NCBI RefSeq assembly: GCF_900091705.1 | Contig: NZ_LT594785.1 | Span: 125,640 to 189,639 of the forward strand | Length of the DNA: 64,000 nt | Reading direction: 5' to 3' | Source of the DNA: Clostridium mediterraneense | Lineage (GTDB): Bacteria > Bacillota > Clostridia > Clostridiales > Clostridiaceae | Shown here: one piece after another, positions 31,873 through 41,551 of the stretch | Layout: the number at the start of each line of letters is the position of its first letter | How positions within the stretch are numbered: the stretch's first letter is position 1 | Notes under the pieces: model-generated | What the model was told of the DNA's origin: nothing | The model's database searches: none | The model's input: the letters and a program-made list of their open reading frames with translations, nothing else | Position numbers and translations under genes: made by a program

Positions 31873-32067
31873 ATGATTGATAAGTTTGAATTAGGGGATA
31901 TAGTACAAATGAAAAAAGGTCATCCTTGTGGTTCAGATACTTGGGAAGTTATAAGACTTGGTGCTGATATAAAAATAAAATGTACAGGATGCAATAGGTT
32001 AGTAATGCTTCCAAGAAGTAAATTTGTAAAAGATGCTAAAAAAGTAGTTAAAAAAAGTGAGGAATAA
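31873..32067 (+). CDS. DUF951 family protein
   Basis: A 64-residue protein matching DUF951: GDIVQMKKGHPCGSDTWEV, then IKCTGCNRLVMLPRSKF. Three cysteines (one single, one C-x-x-C pair) may bind a metal. Its function is unknown. In Firmicutes it is regularly found between mscS and rpsF, as here. AGGAGG precedes the ATG by 11 bases. Confidence 0.85.
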   Translation: MIDKFELGDIVQMKKGHPCGSDTWEVIRLGADIKIKCTGCNRLVMLPRSKFVKDAKKVVKKSEE

Positions 32068-32129
32068 AGCTACATTGGAAAAAGTAATTAAAATTTACAA
32101 TTTAACTAATAAATAAATTGCAAATATCC

Positions 32130-32158
32130 TTGCTTAACTGAATTTTTAGTGATACAAT
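32130..32158 (+). promoter_or_regulatory. Promoter of the rpsF-ssb-rpsR operon
   Basis: TTGCTT (32130-32135) and TACAAT (32153-32158) with a 17-base spacer, followed by a roughly 55-base leader. Confidence 0.7.
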
Positions 32159-32170
32159 ACTGTATTGTAA

Positions 32171-32210
32171 ATCCCTGCCGTATAAAGTACGGCCAGAGTC
32201 CATAGGGAGG
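32171..32210 (+). promoter_or_regulatory. Structured 5' leader of rpsF (candidate S6:S18 autoregulatory element)
   Basis: A hairpin GCCGTA/TACGGC (32177-32182 and 32188-32193) stacks on an outer stem TCCCT/AGGGA (32172-32176 and 32204-32208). A 10-base bulge, CAGAGTCCAT, lies on the 3' side. The outer stem covers the start of the rpsF ribosome binding site. Many bacteria carry an rpsF leader bound by the S6:S18 complex; this element has the right place and a similar shape. Confidence 0.55.
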
Positions 32211-32218
32211 AGGTGTAG

Positions 32219-32509
32219 ATGATGAGAAAGTATGAAACTATATTTGTAGCACAACCATCATTAGACGATGAAGCAGTTAAGGCTTTAATCGAAAAATTCA
32301 AGGGTGTTATAGAAAATGGTGGAGGAACAGTTGAAAACGTAGATTTCTGGGGTAAGAGAAGACTTGCTTACGAAATAAACAAAGTAAACGAAGGTTTCTA
32401 CACATTAATAAACTTCACTGCTGATGCTGAATTACCAAAAGAATTAGACAGAGTATTCAGAATTACAGATGGCGTTATCAGACACATAATCGTTAAAGAA
32501 GAAAACTAA
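32219..32509 (+). CDS. rpsF: 30S ribosomal protein S6
   Basis: A 96-residue S6 protein: MRKYETIFVAQPSLDDEAV, then VENVDFWGKRRLAYEINK and a C-terminal RHIIVK. It binds S18 on the platform of the 30S subunit; both are encoded in this operon. The ATG at 32219 or the next one at 32222 are both possible starts after AGGGAGGAGGTG. C-ending codons (AAC, TTC, ATC) are frequent, as in other highly expressed genes here. Confidence 0.97.
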   Translation: MMRKYETIFVAQPSLDDEAVKALIEKFKGVIENGGGTVENVDFWGKRRLAYEINKVNEGFYTLINFTADAELPKELDRVFRITDGVIRHIIVKEEN

Positions 32510-32525
32510 TTGAGGTGATATTGTA

Positions 32526-32966
32526 ATGAATAAGGTTATTCTTATTGGAAGACTTACAAAAGATCCAGATCTTAGGTTTGCAGCTGGTAGTGGTACTGCT
32601 GTTACTAGATTTACTCTTGCAGTAAACAGACCTATGAAAAGAGATGAAGCTGATTTTATCAACTGTATTGCATTTGGTAAAACTGGTGAAACTATAGCAC
32701 AATATCTAACAAAAGGTAGACAACTAGCTGTTACTGGAAACATAAGAACAGGAAGCTATGACGCTAAAGATGGAACTAGAAAGTATACTACTGATGTAAT
32801 AATCGATAGTTTTGAGTTTATATCTGAAAATAATGGCGGAATGAGAGGTAATTCATCTTACAGCAATGGAAATGATGAACCTTCAGTTTTTGATTCAGCA
32901 AGTAATTTTAACGACACATCAGATGATGATATGATGCCAATTGATGATGGAGATATTCCGTTTTAA
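32526..32966 (+). CDS. ssb: Single-stranded DNA-binding protein
   Basis: A 146-residue SSB with the OB fold in residues 1-105 (MNKVILIGRLTKDPDLRF, FINCIAFGKTGE, LAVTGNIRTGSY). A flexible N/S/G-rich linker leads to the acidic tip MMPIDDGDIPF, which binds RecO, PriA and other partners. It lies between rpsF and rpsR, the usual order in Firmicutes. GAGGTGAT precedes the ATG. Confidence 0.97.
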   Translation: MNKVILIGRLTKDPDLRFAAGSGTAVTRFTLAVNRPMKRDEADFINCIAFGKTGETIAQYLTKGRQLAVTGNIRTGSYDAKDGTRKYTTDVIIDSFEFISENNGGMRGNSSYSNGNDEPSVFDSASNFNDTSDDDMMPIDDGDIPF

Positions 32967-32992
32967 TTTTTTAACAGTAAGGAGGTAAGAAA

Positions 32993-33238
32993 ATGAGCAG
33001 AGAAATGAGAAGAAGTAGCAAAATGAGAAGAGGCAGAAAGAAAGTTTGTGCTTTCTGTGCAGAAAAAGCTACTGAAATAGATTACAAAGATGTTCCAAAG
33101 TTAAAGAAGTACATCACTGAAAGAGGTAAGATATTACCAAGAAGAATTTCAGGAACATGTGCAAAGCACCAAAGAACATTAACAGAAGCAATAAAGAGAT
33201 CAAGAAATATCGCATTACTACCATACACAACAGAATAG
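32993..33238 (+). CDS. rpsR: 30S ribosomal protein S18
   Basis: An 81-residue S18 protein: basic N-terminus, [17 protein letters not shown] with a C-x-x-C, then [28 protein letters not shown], the family signature. The spacing of four cysteines suggests the zinc-binding (C+) form. It is the last gene of the rpsF-ssb-rpsR operon and is followed by a strong terminator. Confidence 0.97.
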   Translation: MSREMRRSSKMRRGRKKVCAFCAEKATEIDYKDVPKLKKYITERGKILPRRISGTCAKHQRTLTEAIKRSRNIALLPYTTE

Positions 33239-33249
33239 TAATGTTTATG

Positions 33250-33275
33250 CCCTGGCTATATGCCAGGGTTTTTTT
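33250..33275 (+). terminator. Terminator of the rpsF operon
   Basis: Stem CCCTGGC/GCCAGGG (33250-33256 and 33262-33268) with loop TATAT, then TTTTTTT. Confidence 0.92.
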
Positions 33276-33413
33276 ATTATATAAAACAATAATAATATTT
33301 TATCTTTTAAATAAACTATAAGTATAGCCAGCACCAGAGCTTAGTTTTTAGTTGCATAAAAAGGTGAAAAAATTTACAATTAAATAAAAGACATTAGGTG
33401 TATGGGGGATTTT

Positions 33414-33731
33414 ATGAAAAAGGATAATTTTAATATAATGGGTAATATAAAAGCAATAGAAGAATTAAAGGCTCAACTTATTTGTATAACGGGAGAATTA
33501 TTTACTCTTCTTACAAAGGGAGCTGGTGCAACAAAAAATGTAATAATAGATTGTATTGGCTCATTAGTAATAGTCTTATATGTTTTAGCTGAAAAACTTG
33601 GATATAGTGCTATGGAAGTAGATGATAGTGTAAAGAAAAGTTTAAAGATGGCTATAATAGAAGATGACGTCTTAGAAAGAGAAGGAAAGAGCCTTAGTAA
33701 ATTATTAAGACACTTTAAGAATAAGCTTTAA
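33414..33731 (+). CDS. MazG-like family protein
   Basis: A 105-residue helical protein. The run IKAIEELKAQLICITGELFTLLTKG and a second helix pair (VIIDCIGSLVIVLYVLAEKLGYS) resemble the small MazG-like family (PF12643), which has the all-alpha pyrophosphohydrolase fold but lacks a clear EExxED metal motif. Activity is therefore doubtful. I chose the ATG at 33414, five bases after GGGGGA. A start 12 bases earlier overlaps that ribosome binding site. It lies ahead of yybS and gdpP. Confidence 0.65.
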   Translation: MKKDNFNIMGNIKAIEELKAQLICITGELFTLLTKGAGATKNVIIDCIGSLVIVLYVLAEKLGYSAMEVDDSVKKSLKMAIIEDDVLEREGKSLSKLLRHFKNKL

Positions 33732-33756
33732 TTTCTATTAAAGTTGGGAGGAAAAA

Positions 33757-34749
33757 ATGAATAATAATCTAAAAAGTAAGCCTTTAGTAGAAGGGGCGTT
33801 ACTTACTGGTATAATTTTTATACTTTCACTTTTAACAAGTCTTCCAGGATTATATGTCCTAGGAAATATATTAGTAGCAATTCCAGTTGCAGTGCTATAT
33901 ATAAAGTATAAACTAAAGGTATCTGTATTATCGGTATTAGTAAGTGCAATTTTAGTAGGAATTTCACTTGGTCCAGTACTAGGGGTTTATACTATATTTT
34001 ACGCAGGATTTATTGGTATTCCACTTGGCTATGGAATAAGAAATAAAAAATCGGGAAATACAATTTTATTTTATCTTATAATTTCTAATATATTTGTAGT
34101 AGTAACAACACTATTAATGAGTATGTATTTATTTGGTGGAAAAGGATTTATGGATGGTCTTACAAGTATGCTAGCAGAGTTTAAGTCCTTATCAGCTCAA
34201 CTTTCAAGCGTTGGGGCTAATAATCCACAGGCTGTTAAAATGCAAGAAATGCTCGCAAGCTTTAATTTACAAAAGCTTCTGATAATAATTCCAGTAGGAA
34301 TTTTATTCTATTCATTTATAAGCTCAATAGTTAGTTTTATTATATCTAAAAGAATATTACAAAAGCTTGGATATAAAGTTAATGAAATGAGTAGTTTTTC
34401 TAAATGGTACATAGATGCTAAAGTAATTGCTAGTTTAATAGTTATCGCTCTTATAGGATTAGAACTTAAAAAGAATGGAGTTTCACAAGGAGGAACTTTA
34501 TTTGAAGCAGCTTGGTATATAGTAGGATTACTTATGGTAGTACAAGGATTAGCTCTTGCTTCATATTTCTTAAGAGAAAAATTAAAACTTAGTAGATTTA
34601 CATCTAATATGGTATGTGTATTTCTATTTTTATCTGGATTTGTTTTCTTTTTAGTTGCCTTTGGACTTGTAGATATAATATTAGATTATAGAGGTATAGA
34701 TCCAAATAGTTTAGGAAGTTTTATAAGAAGAAAAGTGAATATAAAATAA
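33757..34749 (+). CDS. yybS: YybS-like DUF2232 membrane protein
   Basis: A 330-residue protein with about eight membrane helices and a short soluble segment (about 140-170). It opens KPLVEGALLTGIIFILSLLT, with a GPVLGVYTIFYAGFIGIPLG block typical of DUF2232 (YybS). The family resembles substrate-binding membrane components of small transporters, but its role is not known. It precedes gdpP and rplI as in Bacillus (yybS-yybT-rplI). Confidence 0.85.
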   Translation: MNNNLKSKPLVEGALLTGIIFILSLLTSLPGLYVLGNILVAIPVAVLYIKYKLKVSVLSVLVSAILVGISLGPVLGVYTIFYAGFIGIPLGYGIRNKKSGNTILFYLIISNIFVVVTTLLMSMYLFGGKGFMDGLTSMLAEFKSLSAQLSSVGANNPQAVKMQEMLASFNLQKLLIIIPVGILFYSFISSIVSFIISKRILQKLGYKVNEMSSFSKWYIDAKVIASLIVIALIGLELKKNGVSQGGTLFEAAWYIVGLLMVVQGLALASYFLREKLKLSRFTSNMVCVFLFLSGFVFFLVAFGLVDIILDYRGIDPNSLGSFIRRKVNIK

Positions 34750-34780
34750 TTTAAGTTAATAAAGAGGAGAGTTGATATTT

Positions 34781-36733
34781 ATGAAATTAAAAAAGTACAA
34801 TAAATTAACTATTGCAACTATACTCTGTATCTTTATATTGATTATATGCTATTTGGAGAGAAAACTATTTCTAGGTATTTTACTATCCATACTTTATTTG
34901 ATATTATTAAATATAAAATTCATGGAATTTTTAAAGAAAGAAGAATTTAGTCATAAAAAAAGTGAACAAATTGCTTTACAGATTAAGAATAGCATAAAAA
35001 ATAGTGCATTAGATATTATACATCCAGTGGTTGTTATAAATTCAGATGAAAGAATTATTTGGTTTAATAATGCTTTTAAAAATTTATATTCATCACAAAG
35101 TATTAAAAATAATAAGCTAATTGCAGTTGTTAGAGGACTTGATATTGATAATATATCAAAGTGTAAAAAAGGTTGTTCTGAGATAATAGAAATAGATAAT
35201 ACTATGTATGAGGTATATGGTAACAAGGTTATAGACGATAATAATGAAGAATTAATGATTGTTAATTTTACTGATATAACATATTCAAAAGAAACAATTA
35301 AACAAGGTGTAATGATTATCGAAGTTGATAACTTAAAGTTAGTTGAAGCTGACCTTGAAGAAGATAAAAGACCTTTATTAATTGCTGAAATACAAAGAAC
35401 GATAAATAATTATGCTATATCACTTGGAGCAATGGTACAAAAGTATGATTATAATAAATATATTCTTTCTGTTTTAAATTCTGAAATAGATAATGAAGTA
35501 TCTAAAAAGTTTAATATTTTAGATTTAGTTAGAGAAATAAATGTTGGGAATACTTCAGGATTAACTCTTAGTATAGGAGTGGGAATTGAAGGAAATAGCC
35601 CACAAGAAAATCAAAAGTATGCTAGTAAGGCTTTAGAGCTTGCTCTTGGAAGAGGTGGAGACCAAGTAGTTATTAAGTCAAAAGATAGGACTGAAATATT
35701 TGGTGGAAATACTCCAGAGCTTGAAAAAAGAACTAGAGTTAGAGCTAGAGTTGTAGCTCATGCTATAAGAAATTTAATTTATGAAAGTAATCATATTTAT
35801 ATAATGGGTCATAAAAATCCTGATATGGATTGCTTTGGAGCAGCTTTTGGCTTAGCTTCAGCAGTTAAGCAGCTAGGTAAAGAGTGTAATATAGTCTTAG
35901 AAAATGATACAAAATCTATAGATTTCTTTTTAAAAGATATTAGATCGAAAGAGGAATATAAAGGTTTAATTGTAAGTTCTAAGGAGATTATTAAAAAAAT
36001 TGATAATAAATCATTGTTAATAATAACAGATGTACATAACACAGGTTATGTCTCAAATATTGATTTATTGAAAAGTTGTGATAGAGTAGTTATTATAGAC
36101 CATCATAGAAAAAGTACAGATTATATCAAAAATACTTTACTAACTTATAATGAAATATATGCCTCTTCAACTTCTGAACTTGTTACAGAGTTAATTCAGT
36201 ATATGATAGAAAAGCCTAAGTTAAAAGTTTTAGAAGCAGAAGCACTTTTAGCTGGAATATGTATGGATACTAAGAATTTCACTTTTAAAACAGGTGTAAG
36301 AACTTTTGAGGCAGCAGCAGTTTTAAGAAAATTAGGAGCAGATACAGTAGAAGTTAAAAAGTTATTTAGTAATGACTTAAAGAGTTATATAGCTAAAGCA
36401 GATGTAATAAGGTCTGCAGAAGTTAAGGATGGAATAGCAATAGCTGTTTGTCCACCTAATATATCAGAAATTGCATTTGCTGCTCAAGGGGCAGATGAAC
36501 TTTTAAATATTATAGGTATTGAGTGTTCTTTTGTTTTTGTAAAAATTGATAATGTAGTTTATTTAAGTTCAAGATCACTTGGTGAGGTCAATGTTCAAAT
36601 AATTATGGAGGCACTTGGAGGTGGAGGTCATAGAACTATGGCAGGAGCTCAATTTGCTAATATAAGCATTGAAGAAGCTAAGAGTAGACTTAAGGAGACT
36701 TTAAATAAATATTTAGAGAAGGGTGATAAATAA
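34781..36733 (+). CDS. gdpP: Cyclic-di-AMP phosphodiesterase GdpP
   Basis: A 650-residue membrane enzyme that hydrolyses c-di-AMP. Two helices (about 8-45) are followed by a degenerate PAS domain, a degenerate GGDEF domain with no intact GGDEF motif, and a catalytic DHH-DHHA1 module. The metal ligands show as HKNPDMD at about 344-350, DVHNTG, and [17 protein letters not shown] near 613 belongs to DHHA1. I chose the ATG at 34781. An in-frame TTG nine bases earlier is too close to the AGGAGA site. Its stop overlaps the rplI start (TAATG). Confidence 0.95.
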   Translation: MKLKKYNKLTIATILCIFILIICYLERKLFLGILLSILYLILLNIKFMEFLKKEEFSHKKSEQIALQIKNSIKNSALDIIHPVVVINSDERIIWFNNAFKNLYSSQSIKNNKLIAVVRGLDIDNISKCKKGCSEIIEIDNTMYEVYGNKVIDDNNEELMIVNFTDITYSKETIKQGVMIIEVDNLKLVEADLEEDKRPLLIAEIQRTINNYAISLGAMVQKYDYNKYILSVLNSEIDNEVSKKFNILDLVREINVGNTSGLTLSIGVGIEGNSPQENQKYASKALELALGRGGDQVVIKSKDRTEIFGGNTPELEKRTRVRARVVAHAIRNLIYESNHIYIMGHKNPDMDCFGAAFGLASAVKQLGKECNIVLENDTKSIDFFLKDIRSKEEYKGLIVSSKEIIKKIDNKSLLIITDVHNTGYVSNIDLLKSCDRVVIIDHHRKSTDYIKNTLLTYNEIYASSTSELVTELIQYMIEKPKLKVLEAEALLAGICMDTKNFTFKTGVRTFEAAAVLRKLGADTVEVKKLFSNDLKSYIAKADVIRSAEVKDGIAIAVCPPNISEIAFAAQGADELLNIIGIECSFVFVKIDNVVYLSSRSLGEVNVQIIMEALGGGGHRTMAGAQFANISIEEAKSRLKETLNKYLEKGDK

Positions 36734-37176
36734 TGAAAGTTATATTATTAAAAGATGATAAAAAATTAGGAAAAAAAGGTGATGTTATAGAAGCATCAGA
36801 TGGATATGCAAGAAATTACTTACTACCTAAGAAGATTGCTGAATTAGCAACAGATGCAAATTTACACATCTTAAATGCTAAAAAGGCTATAGAAAGAAAA
36901 GAAAAACTTGCTGAAATAGAAGCAGCTCAAAAGCTTGCAGCAGATTTAAAAGATAAAGTTATTAAAATAGAATCAAAATCAGGAGACAATGGAAAACTAT
37001 TTGGAGCTATTACAAATAAAGATGTAGCAGCACTTATAGAAAAGAACTTCAATGTTAAAATTGATAAAAAGAAGATAGTAATGGAAACAATAAAGATTGC
37101 TGGTACTTACAATATAGAAGTTAAATTATACCCAGAAGTATCAACAAAGATGAAGGTAATGGTTGTTCCTGCATAG
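36733..37176 (+). CDS. rplI: 50S ribosomal protein L9
   Basis: A 147-residue L9: [20 protein letters not shown] and the signature [13 protein letters not shown] give the N-terminal RNA-binding domain, a long central helix follows (about 45-75), then the C-terminal domain. Length is typical. The ATG shares a base with the gdpP stop codon, so translation is coupled. Confidence 0.97.
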   Translation: MKVILLKDDKKLGKKGDVIEASDGYARNYLLPKKIAELATDANLHILNAKKAIERKEKLAEIEAAQKLAADLKDKVIKIESKSGDNGKLFGAITNKDVAALIEKNFNVKIDKKKIVMETIKIAGTYNIEVKLYPEVSTKMKVMVVPA

Positions 37177-37191
37177 AAGGGGGATTAAAAT

Positions 37192-39090
37192 TTGAAATCA
37201 GTAGATGAGAATAAAGTAATAAGCTATCTTATGACAGATGGGCTTAGTTTAGAAACTCAAGTAGAAGTATTGTTTGATGTAGCAACTAAGATGCTAGATG
37301 ATGGTGCTATGAGAGCTAGAGTTGTAAGATTCAAACTTCAAAAGTATGTTAATTCAGAAAATGTATATGAAAAGCTATTTGCTTTAAATACGATAGTTTC
37401 AGAAGGTAATGGAATAAAAGTAGTTCCAGATGAAAAGAATGCTGAAAAAGTTTTAGAAGAAACATGTAATTTTATTTCTACAGAGCTTGCTAAGAGATAT
37501 TTAAAGAAAAAGATTAATGGAGAGCTTGAAAAAACTCTACAAGAAAAACAAGAAAAGTACATGGATGACATGAGACTTGAAATTATAAGAAAGAAAAAAG
37601 GTCCTGAAAATGCTAATACTTTAAAGAAGCTTAAAAACTTAGAGGATTTAGATAATAAAATTCCAAGTAAAAATATTATGTCATTATTAAGACCTGATAG
37701 TTTTAAAGAGATTGTTGGTCAAGAAAGAGCTATTAAATCATTAGTTTCAAAACTTGTATCACCATATCCACAGCATATAATTCTTTACGGACCTCCAGGG
37801 GTTGGTAAGACAACTGCTGCTAGAATAGCTTTAGAAGAAGCTAAGAAAATTAAGAATTCAGCTTTTAATGATGATTCAAAATTTGTTGAAGTTGATGGAA
37901 CAACTTTAAGATGGGACCCAAGAGAAATTTCAAACCCTCTTTTAGGTTCAGTACATGATCCGATATATCAAGGAAGTAAGAGAGATCTTGCTGAAATAGG
38001 AGTTCCAGAACCAAAGACTGGGCTTGTAACAGAAGCTCATGGTGGTATCTTATTTATTGATGAAATAGGAGAACTTGATTCATTCTTACAAAATAAATTA
38101 TTAAAGGTTCTAGAAGATAAGAGAGTTGAATTTACTTCATCTTACTATGACCCAGATGATAAGAATGTTCCAAAATATATTAAGTACTTATTTGATAAAG
38201 GAGCTCCAGCAGATTTTGTTATGATAGGAGCAACTACAAGAAGCCCAGGAGAAATAAATCCTGCTGTAAGATCAAGATGTACAGAAGTTTATTTTGAACC
38301 TTTAAGTTCAGCTGATATAGAAAAAATAATAAGAAATGCTGCAAAGAAACTTTCAGCAACATTAGAAGCTGGAATAGATAAACTTATAGCAAATTATACA
38401 ATCGAAGGAAGAAAGGCTGTAAACATATTAGCAGATGCCTATGGACAGGCGCTTCTAAGAAGTAAGAGCAAAGAACCTAAGAGAGTTAAGATAATGCTAA
38501 AGGATGTTGAAGAAGTTCTTAGCATCGGAAGATTTGTTCCATATGAAAAGTTTGAAGATCTTAATACAAAAGAAGTTGGAAAAGTTTATGGTCTTGGAGT
38601 TGCAGGATTCCTTGGTTCAACTTTAGAAATTGAAGCAGTTACCTTTAAGGCTAAAAAAGAAGGAACAGGTAAAATCAGATTTAATGATACTGCAGGTTCT
38701 ATGGCTAAAGATTCAGTATTTAATGCTGCATCAGTTATAAGAAAAGTTACTGATAAAGATATCAGAGATTATGATATCCATGTAAATGTAGTTGGTGGTG
38801 GAAAAATAGATGGACCATCAGCTGGAGCTGCTATAACTCTTTGTATTATAAGTTCACTATTAAATAAACCTATAAGACAAGATTTAGCTGTAACAGGAGA
38901 AATTTCTTTAAGAGGTCATATAAAACCAGTTGGAGGAATTTTTGAAAAGATCTATGGAGCTAGAAGAAAAGGAATTAAACTTGTAACTGTTCCAATAGAT
39001 AATAAAAGAGAAATACCTAGTGGATTAACAGATATTGAAGTTAAGGCACTTAATAATATAGAAGAACTTATGGAAATAGCATTTTCATAA
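37192..39090 (+). CDS. lonC: Lon family ATP-dependent protease (LonC type)
   Basis: A 632-residue protease. Instead of the usual Lon N-domain it has a short helical region (1-160). The AAA+ module has Walker A GPPGVGKT at 200-207 and Walker B ILFIDEIGEL. The C-terminal Lon protease domain carries S543 in DGPSAGAA and K586, 43 residues later, the catalytic dyad. This form without the large N-domain is known in Clostridia as LonC or spore-type Lon. It has a TTG start with GAAGGGGG upstream. It follows rplI by 15 bases. Confidence 0.9.
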   Translation: MKSVDENKVISYLMTDGLSLETQVEVLFDVATKMLDDGAMRARVVRFKLQKYVNSENVYEKLFALNTIVSEGNGIKVVPDEKNAEKVLEETCNFISTELAKRYLKKKINGELEKTLQEKQEKYMDDMRLEIIRKKKGPENANTLKKLKNLEDLDNKIPSKNIMSLLRPDSFKEIVGQERAIKSLVSKLVSPYPQHIILYGPPGVGKTTAARIALEEAKKIKNSAFNDDSKFVEVDGTTLRWDPREISNPLLGSVHDPIYQGSKRDLAEIGVPEPKTGLVTEAHGGILFIDEIGELDSFLQNKLLKVLEDKRVEFTSSYYDPDDKNVPKYIKYLFDKGAPADFVMIGATTRSPGEINPAVRSRCTEVYFEPLSSADIEKIIRNAAKKLSATLEAGIDKLIANYTIEGRKAVNILADAYGQALLRSKSKEPKRVKIMLKDVEEVLSIGRFVPYEKFEDLNTKEVGKVYGLGVAGFLGSTLEIEAVTFKAKKEGTGKIRFNDTAGSMAKDSVFNAASVIRKVTDKDIRDYDIHVNVVGGGKIDGPSAGAAITLCIISSLLNKPIRQDLAVTGEISLRGHIKPVGGIFEKIYGARRKGIKLVTVPIDNKREIPSGLTDIEVKALNNIEELMEIAFS

Positions 39091-39095
39091 GAAAT

Positions 39096-39126
39096 AAGGA
39101 GCATACTAAAAATGTATGCTCCTTTT
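39096..39126 (+). terminator. Terminator after lonC
   Basis: Stem AAGGAGCATAC/GTATGCTCCTT (39096-39106 and 39114-39124) with a seven-base loop, then a short T stretch (TTTTGATT). Confidence 0.75.
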
Positions 39127-39277
39127 GATTAAAAAGAGTGTAAGATGATATAATATAAGAAGATTGAAAAGAATAAGTTTCTTGTAAAAAAGAATTAAAT
39201 GTTGCATAATTAAGTTTGCAATAATAGAGCGAAATAAAATGGAGTAAGAGACTATTAAAAGATTAGGAGGAAGAGAT

Positions 39278-40612
39278 ATGGATGCACCAGTAATGAAAAG
39301 CCTGCCACAAAGTATTGAGGCAGAACAAGCTGTACTTGGAGCAATGATGGTGGAAAGAGCAGCTATAGCTAAAAGTGCAGAAGCTTTGTCAGCTGATGAT
39401 TTCTATAGAGATTCACATAAGGTTATTTTTAAAAGTATCGTTGAAATGTTTCAAAGAGATGATGCTGTTGACCAAGTTACTTTAATAGAATATTTAAAAT
39501 CAAATGATAGACTCGAAAAAGCTGGTGGTATAACTTACATAGCTGAAATGGAAGCTGGAGTTGTCAGTGCTGAAAATGTTGGGGATTATATAAAAATAGT
39601 TTCAGATAAAGCTATTTTAAGAAGACTTATTAAAGCTTCCACTGACATAATATCTAGTTGTTATAATAATCAAGGCGATGTTCTAAAAGTAGTTGATGGA
39701 GCTGAAAAGAAGATATTTGATATATCTGAGACTAAAAACTCTGGAGACTTTGAACCAATTAGTGCGGTTTTAGAAAGAGGATTTGAAGAAATCGAAAGAC
39801 TTTATAATAATAAAGGTGAGATAACAGGGGTAGGTTCAGGATTCACTGATCTTGATGATAAAACATCTGGGTTCCAAGCAGGGGACATGGTGCTTATAGC
39901 TGCTAGACCATCAATGGGTAAAACAACATTTGCCCTTAATATAGCAGAACATGCAGCATTAAAAGAAGGAAAAAGTGTAGTTATATTTTCACTAGAAATG
40001 TCTAAAGAACAACTTGCATATAAATTATTATGTTCTCAAGCAAGTGTTGATATGCTTAGTCTTAGAACTGGTCAATTAGAAGATAAAGACTGGGAAAACA
40101 TAGCTAGAGCAGCAGGGCCTTTATCATCAGCAAAAATTTACATAGATGATACAGCAGGTGTTTCTATTATGGAAATGAGATCAAAATGTAGAAAACTTAA
40201 AGCCGAGCATGGAATTGATCTTATTCTTATTGACTACCTTCAACTTATGAGTGGTAGTGGTGAAGAAAGTAGACAACAAGAGGTTTCAGAAATCTCAAGA
40301 AATATAAAAGCAATTGCAAAGGAAATGAAATGTCCTGTAATAGCATTATCACAGCTTTCTCGTGCGCCAGAGCAAAGAGCAGACCATAGACCAATGCTTT
40401 CTGACCTTAGAGAATCAGGATCTATTGAGCAGGATGCTGACCTTGTAATGTTCCTTTATAGAGATGAATATTATAATAAAGAAACTGAAGATAAAAATAT
40501 TGGTGAATGTATTATAGCCAAGCAAAGAAACGGCCCAGTTGGTACAGTTAAATTAGCATGGCTTGGACAATACAGTAGATTTGGTAATTTAGATTTATCA
40601 GATATAGAATAA
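39278..40612 (+). CDS. dnaB: Replicative DNA helicase DnaB
   Basis: A 444-residue hexameric helicase (DnaC in Bacillus nomenclature). The N-terminal primase-interacting domain opens PQSIEAEQAVLGAMM. The RecA-like domain has Walker A ARPSMGKTT at about 209-217, Walker B LILIDYLQLM, and the arginine-finger region. The matching loader and DnaD genes lie at 50-52 kb. It has its own promoter region after the lonC terminator and an AGGAGGAAG site. Confidence 0.97.
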   Translation: MDAPVMKSLPQSIEAEQAVLGAMMVERAAIAKSAEALSADDFYRDSHKVIFKSIVEMFQRDDAVDQVTLIEYLKSNDRLEKAGGITYIAEMEAGVVSAENVGDYIKIVSDKAILRRLIKASTDIISSCYNNQGDVLKVVDGAEKKIFDISETKNSGDFEPISAVLERGFEEIERLYNNKGEITGVGSGFTDLDDKTSGFQAGDMVLIAARPSMGKTTFALNIAEHAALKEGKSVVIFSLEMSKEQLAYKLLCSQASVDMLSLRTGQLEDKDWENIARAAGPLSSAKIYIDDTAGVSIMEMRSKCRKLKAEHGIDLILIDYLQLMSGSGEESRQQEVSEISRNIKAIAKEMKCPVIALSQLSRAPEQRADHRPMLSDLRESGSIEQDADLVMFLYRDEYYNKETEDKNIGECIIAKQRNGPVGTVKLAWLGQYSRFGNLDLSDIE

Positions 40613-40614
40613 TA

Positions 40615-40653
40615 TAAAGCATACAAGACTTTTGTCTTTGTGTGCTTTTTTTA
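40615..40653 (+). terminator. Terminator after dnaB
   Basis: Stem AAAGCATACAAGAC with GTCTTTGTGTGCTTT (one G-T pair and a one-base slip), TTTT loop, followed by TTTTT. Confidence 0.8.
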
Positions 40654-40682
40654 GAAGTTATAAAGTAAAAGGAGAGATTATT

Positions 40683-41492
40683 ATGGATAAGAAAATAGGT
40701 TTTATAGGTTGTGGAAATATGGGTTCAGCAATGCTTGCTGGAATTATAAATTCAAAGCTTTTAGAAAAAGAAAATATTTATTGTAGTGCAAAGACTAATG
40801 AAAGTAAGGAAAGATTAAAAAAAGAGTTTGGAATAAATGTAGGAAGTAATGAAGAAGTAGCAAAAGAATGTGATATTTTAATTTTAGCAGTTAAGCCTCA
40901 TTTCTTCTCAGAAGTTATAGGTCAAATTAAATCTATTGTGAAAAAAGATTCTACAATCATAAGTATAGCAGCAGGAGTAGAAATTAAGGATATAGAGGAG
41001 TTATTTGAAATTAAAGATCTTAAAGTTGTTAGAGCTATGCCTAATACACCAGCTCTAGTAGGTGAGGGAATGACAGCTTTATGTCCTAATGCTTATTTAA
41101 ATAATAATGAAATTAAAGAAGTAGAAGCTATATTTAATAGCTTTGGAAAATCAGAAATATTAGAAGAAAAATATTTTGATGCATTTATAGCTATATGTGG
41201 TTCATCACCAGCTTATGGATATATGTTTATAGAAGCTATGGGAACAGCAGGAATAAAAGCAGGATTACAAAGTTCTAAAGCATATAGACTTGCAGCACAA
41301 AGTCTTTTAGGAACTGCAAAGATGGTTTTAGAGACAGGAGAACATCCAGCATCATTAAGAGATAAAGTATGTTCACCAGGAGGAACAACTATAGAAGCAG
41401 TTGTAGAACTTGAGAATACAGGCTTTAGAAGCTCAATTATAAAAGCTATGGAAGCTTGCGAAAAAAAATCAAAAGAAATTTCAAAAAAGTAA
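40683..41492 (+). CDS. proC: Pyrroline-5-carboxylate reductase
   Basis: A 269-residue enzyme making proline from pyrroline-5-carboxylate with NAD(P)H. The Rossmann motif is GCGNMG at residues 9-14. The family signature near the C-terminus reads LRDKVCSPGGTTIEAVVELE. I chose the ATG at 40683, preceded by AAGGAGAG. The frame extends 51 bases upstream through the dnaB terminator, which argues against a longer protein. No proA or proB is nearby. A Fur-box promoter starts right at its stop codon. Confidence 0.95.
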   Translation: MDKKIGFIGCGNMGSAMLAGIINSKLLEKENIYCSAKTNESKERLKKEFGINVGSNEEVAKECDILILAVKPHFFSEVIGQIKSIVKKDSTIISIAAGVEIKDIEELFEIKDLKVVRAMPNTPALVGEGMTALCPNAYLNNNEIKEVEAIFNSFGKSEILEEKYFDAFIAICGSSPAYGYMFIEAMGTAGIKAGLQSSKAYRLAAQSLLGTAKMVLETGEHPASLRDKVCSPGGTTIEAVVELENTGFRSSIIKAMEACEKKSKEISKK

Positions 41493-41551
41493 TTGACAAT
41501 GATTATCACTTGGTATATACTATAATTACAAACAAATGATAATGATTTTCA
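41493..41551 (+). promoter_or_regulatory. Fur-controlled promoter with two Fur boxes
   Basis: TTGACA (41493-41498) and TATACT (41516-41521) are 17 bases apart. A 7-1-7 Fur box TGACAATGATTATCA (41494-41508) matches the consensus TGATAATnATTATCA at 13 of 14 defined positions and covers the -35 and spacer. A second, TGATAATGATTTTCA (41537-41551), also 13 of 14, lies just past the predicted start near 41528. This layout is expected for tight iron-dependent repression. Confidence 0.8.
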
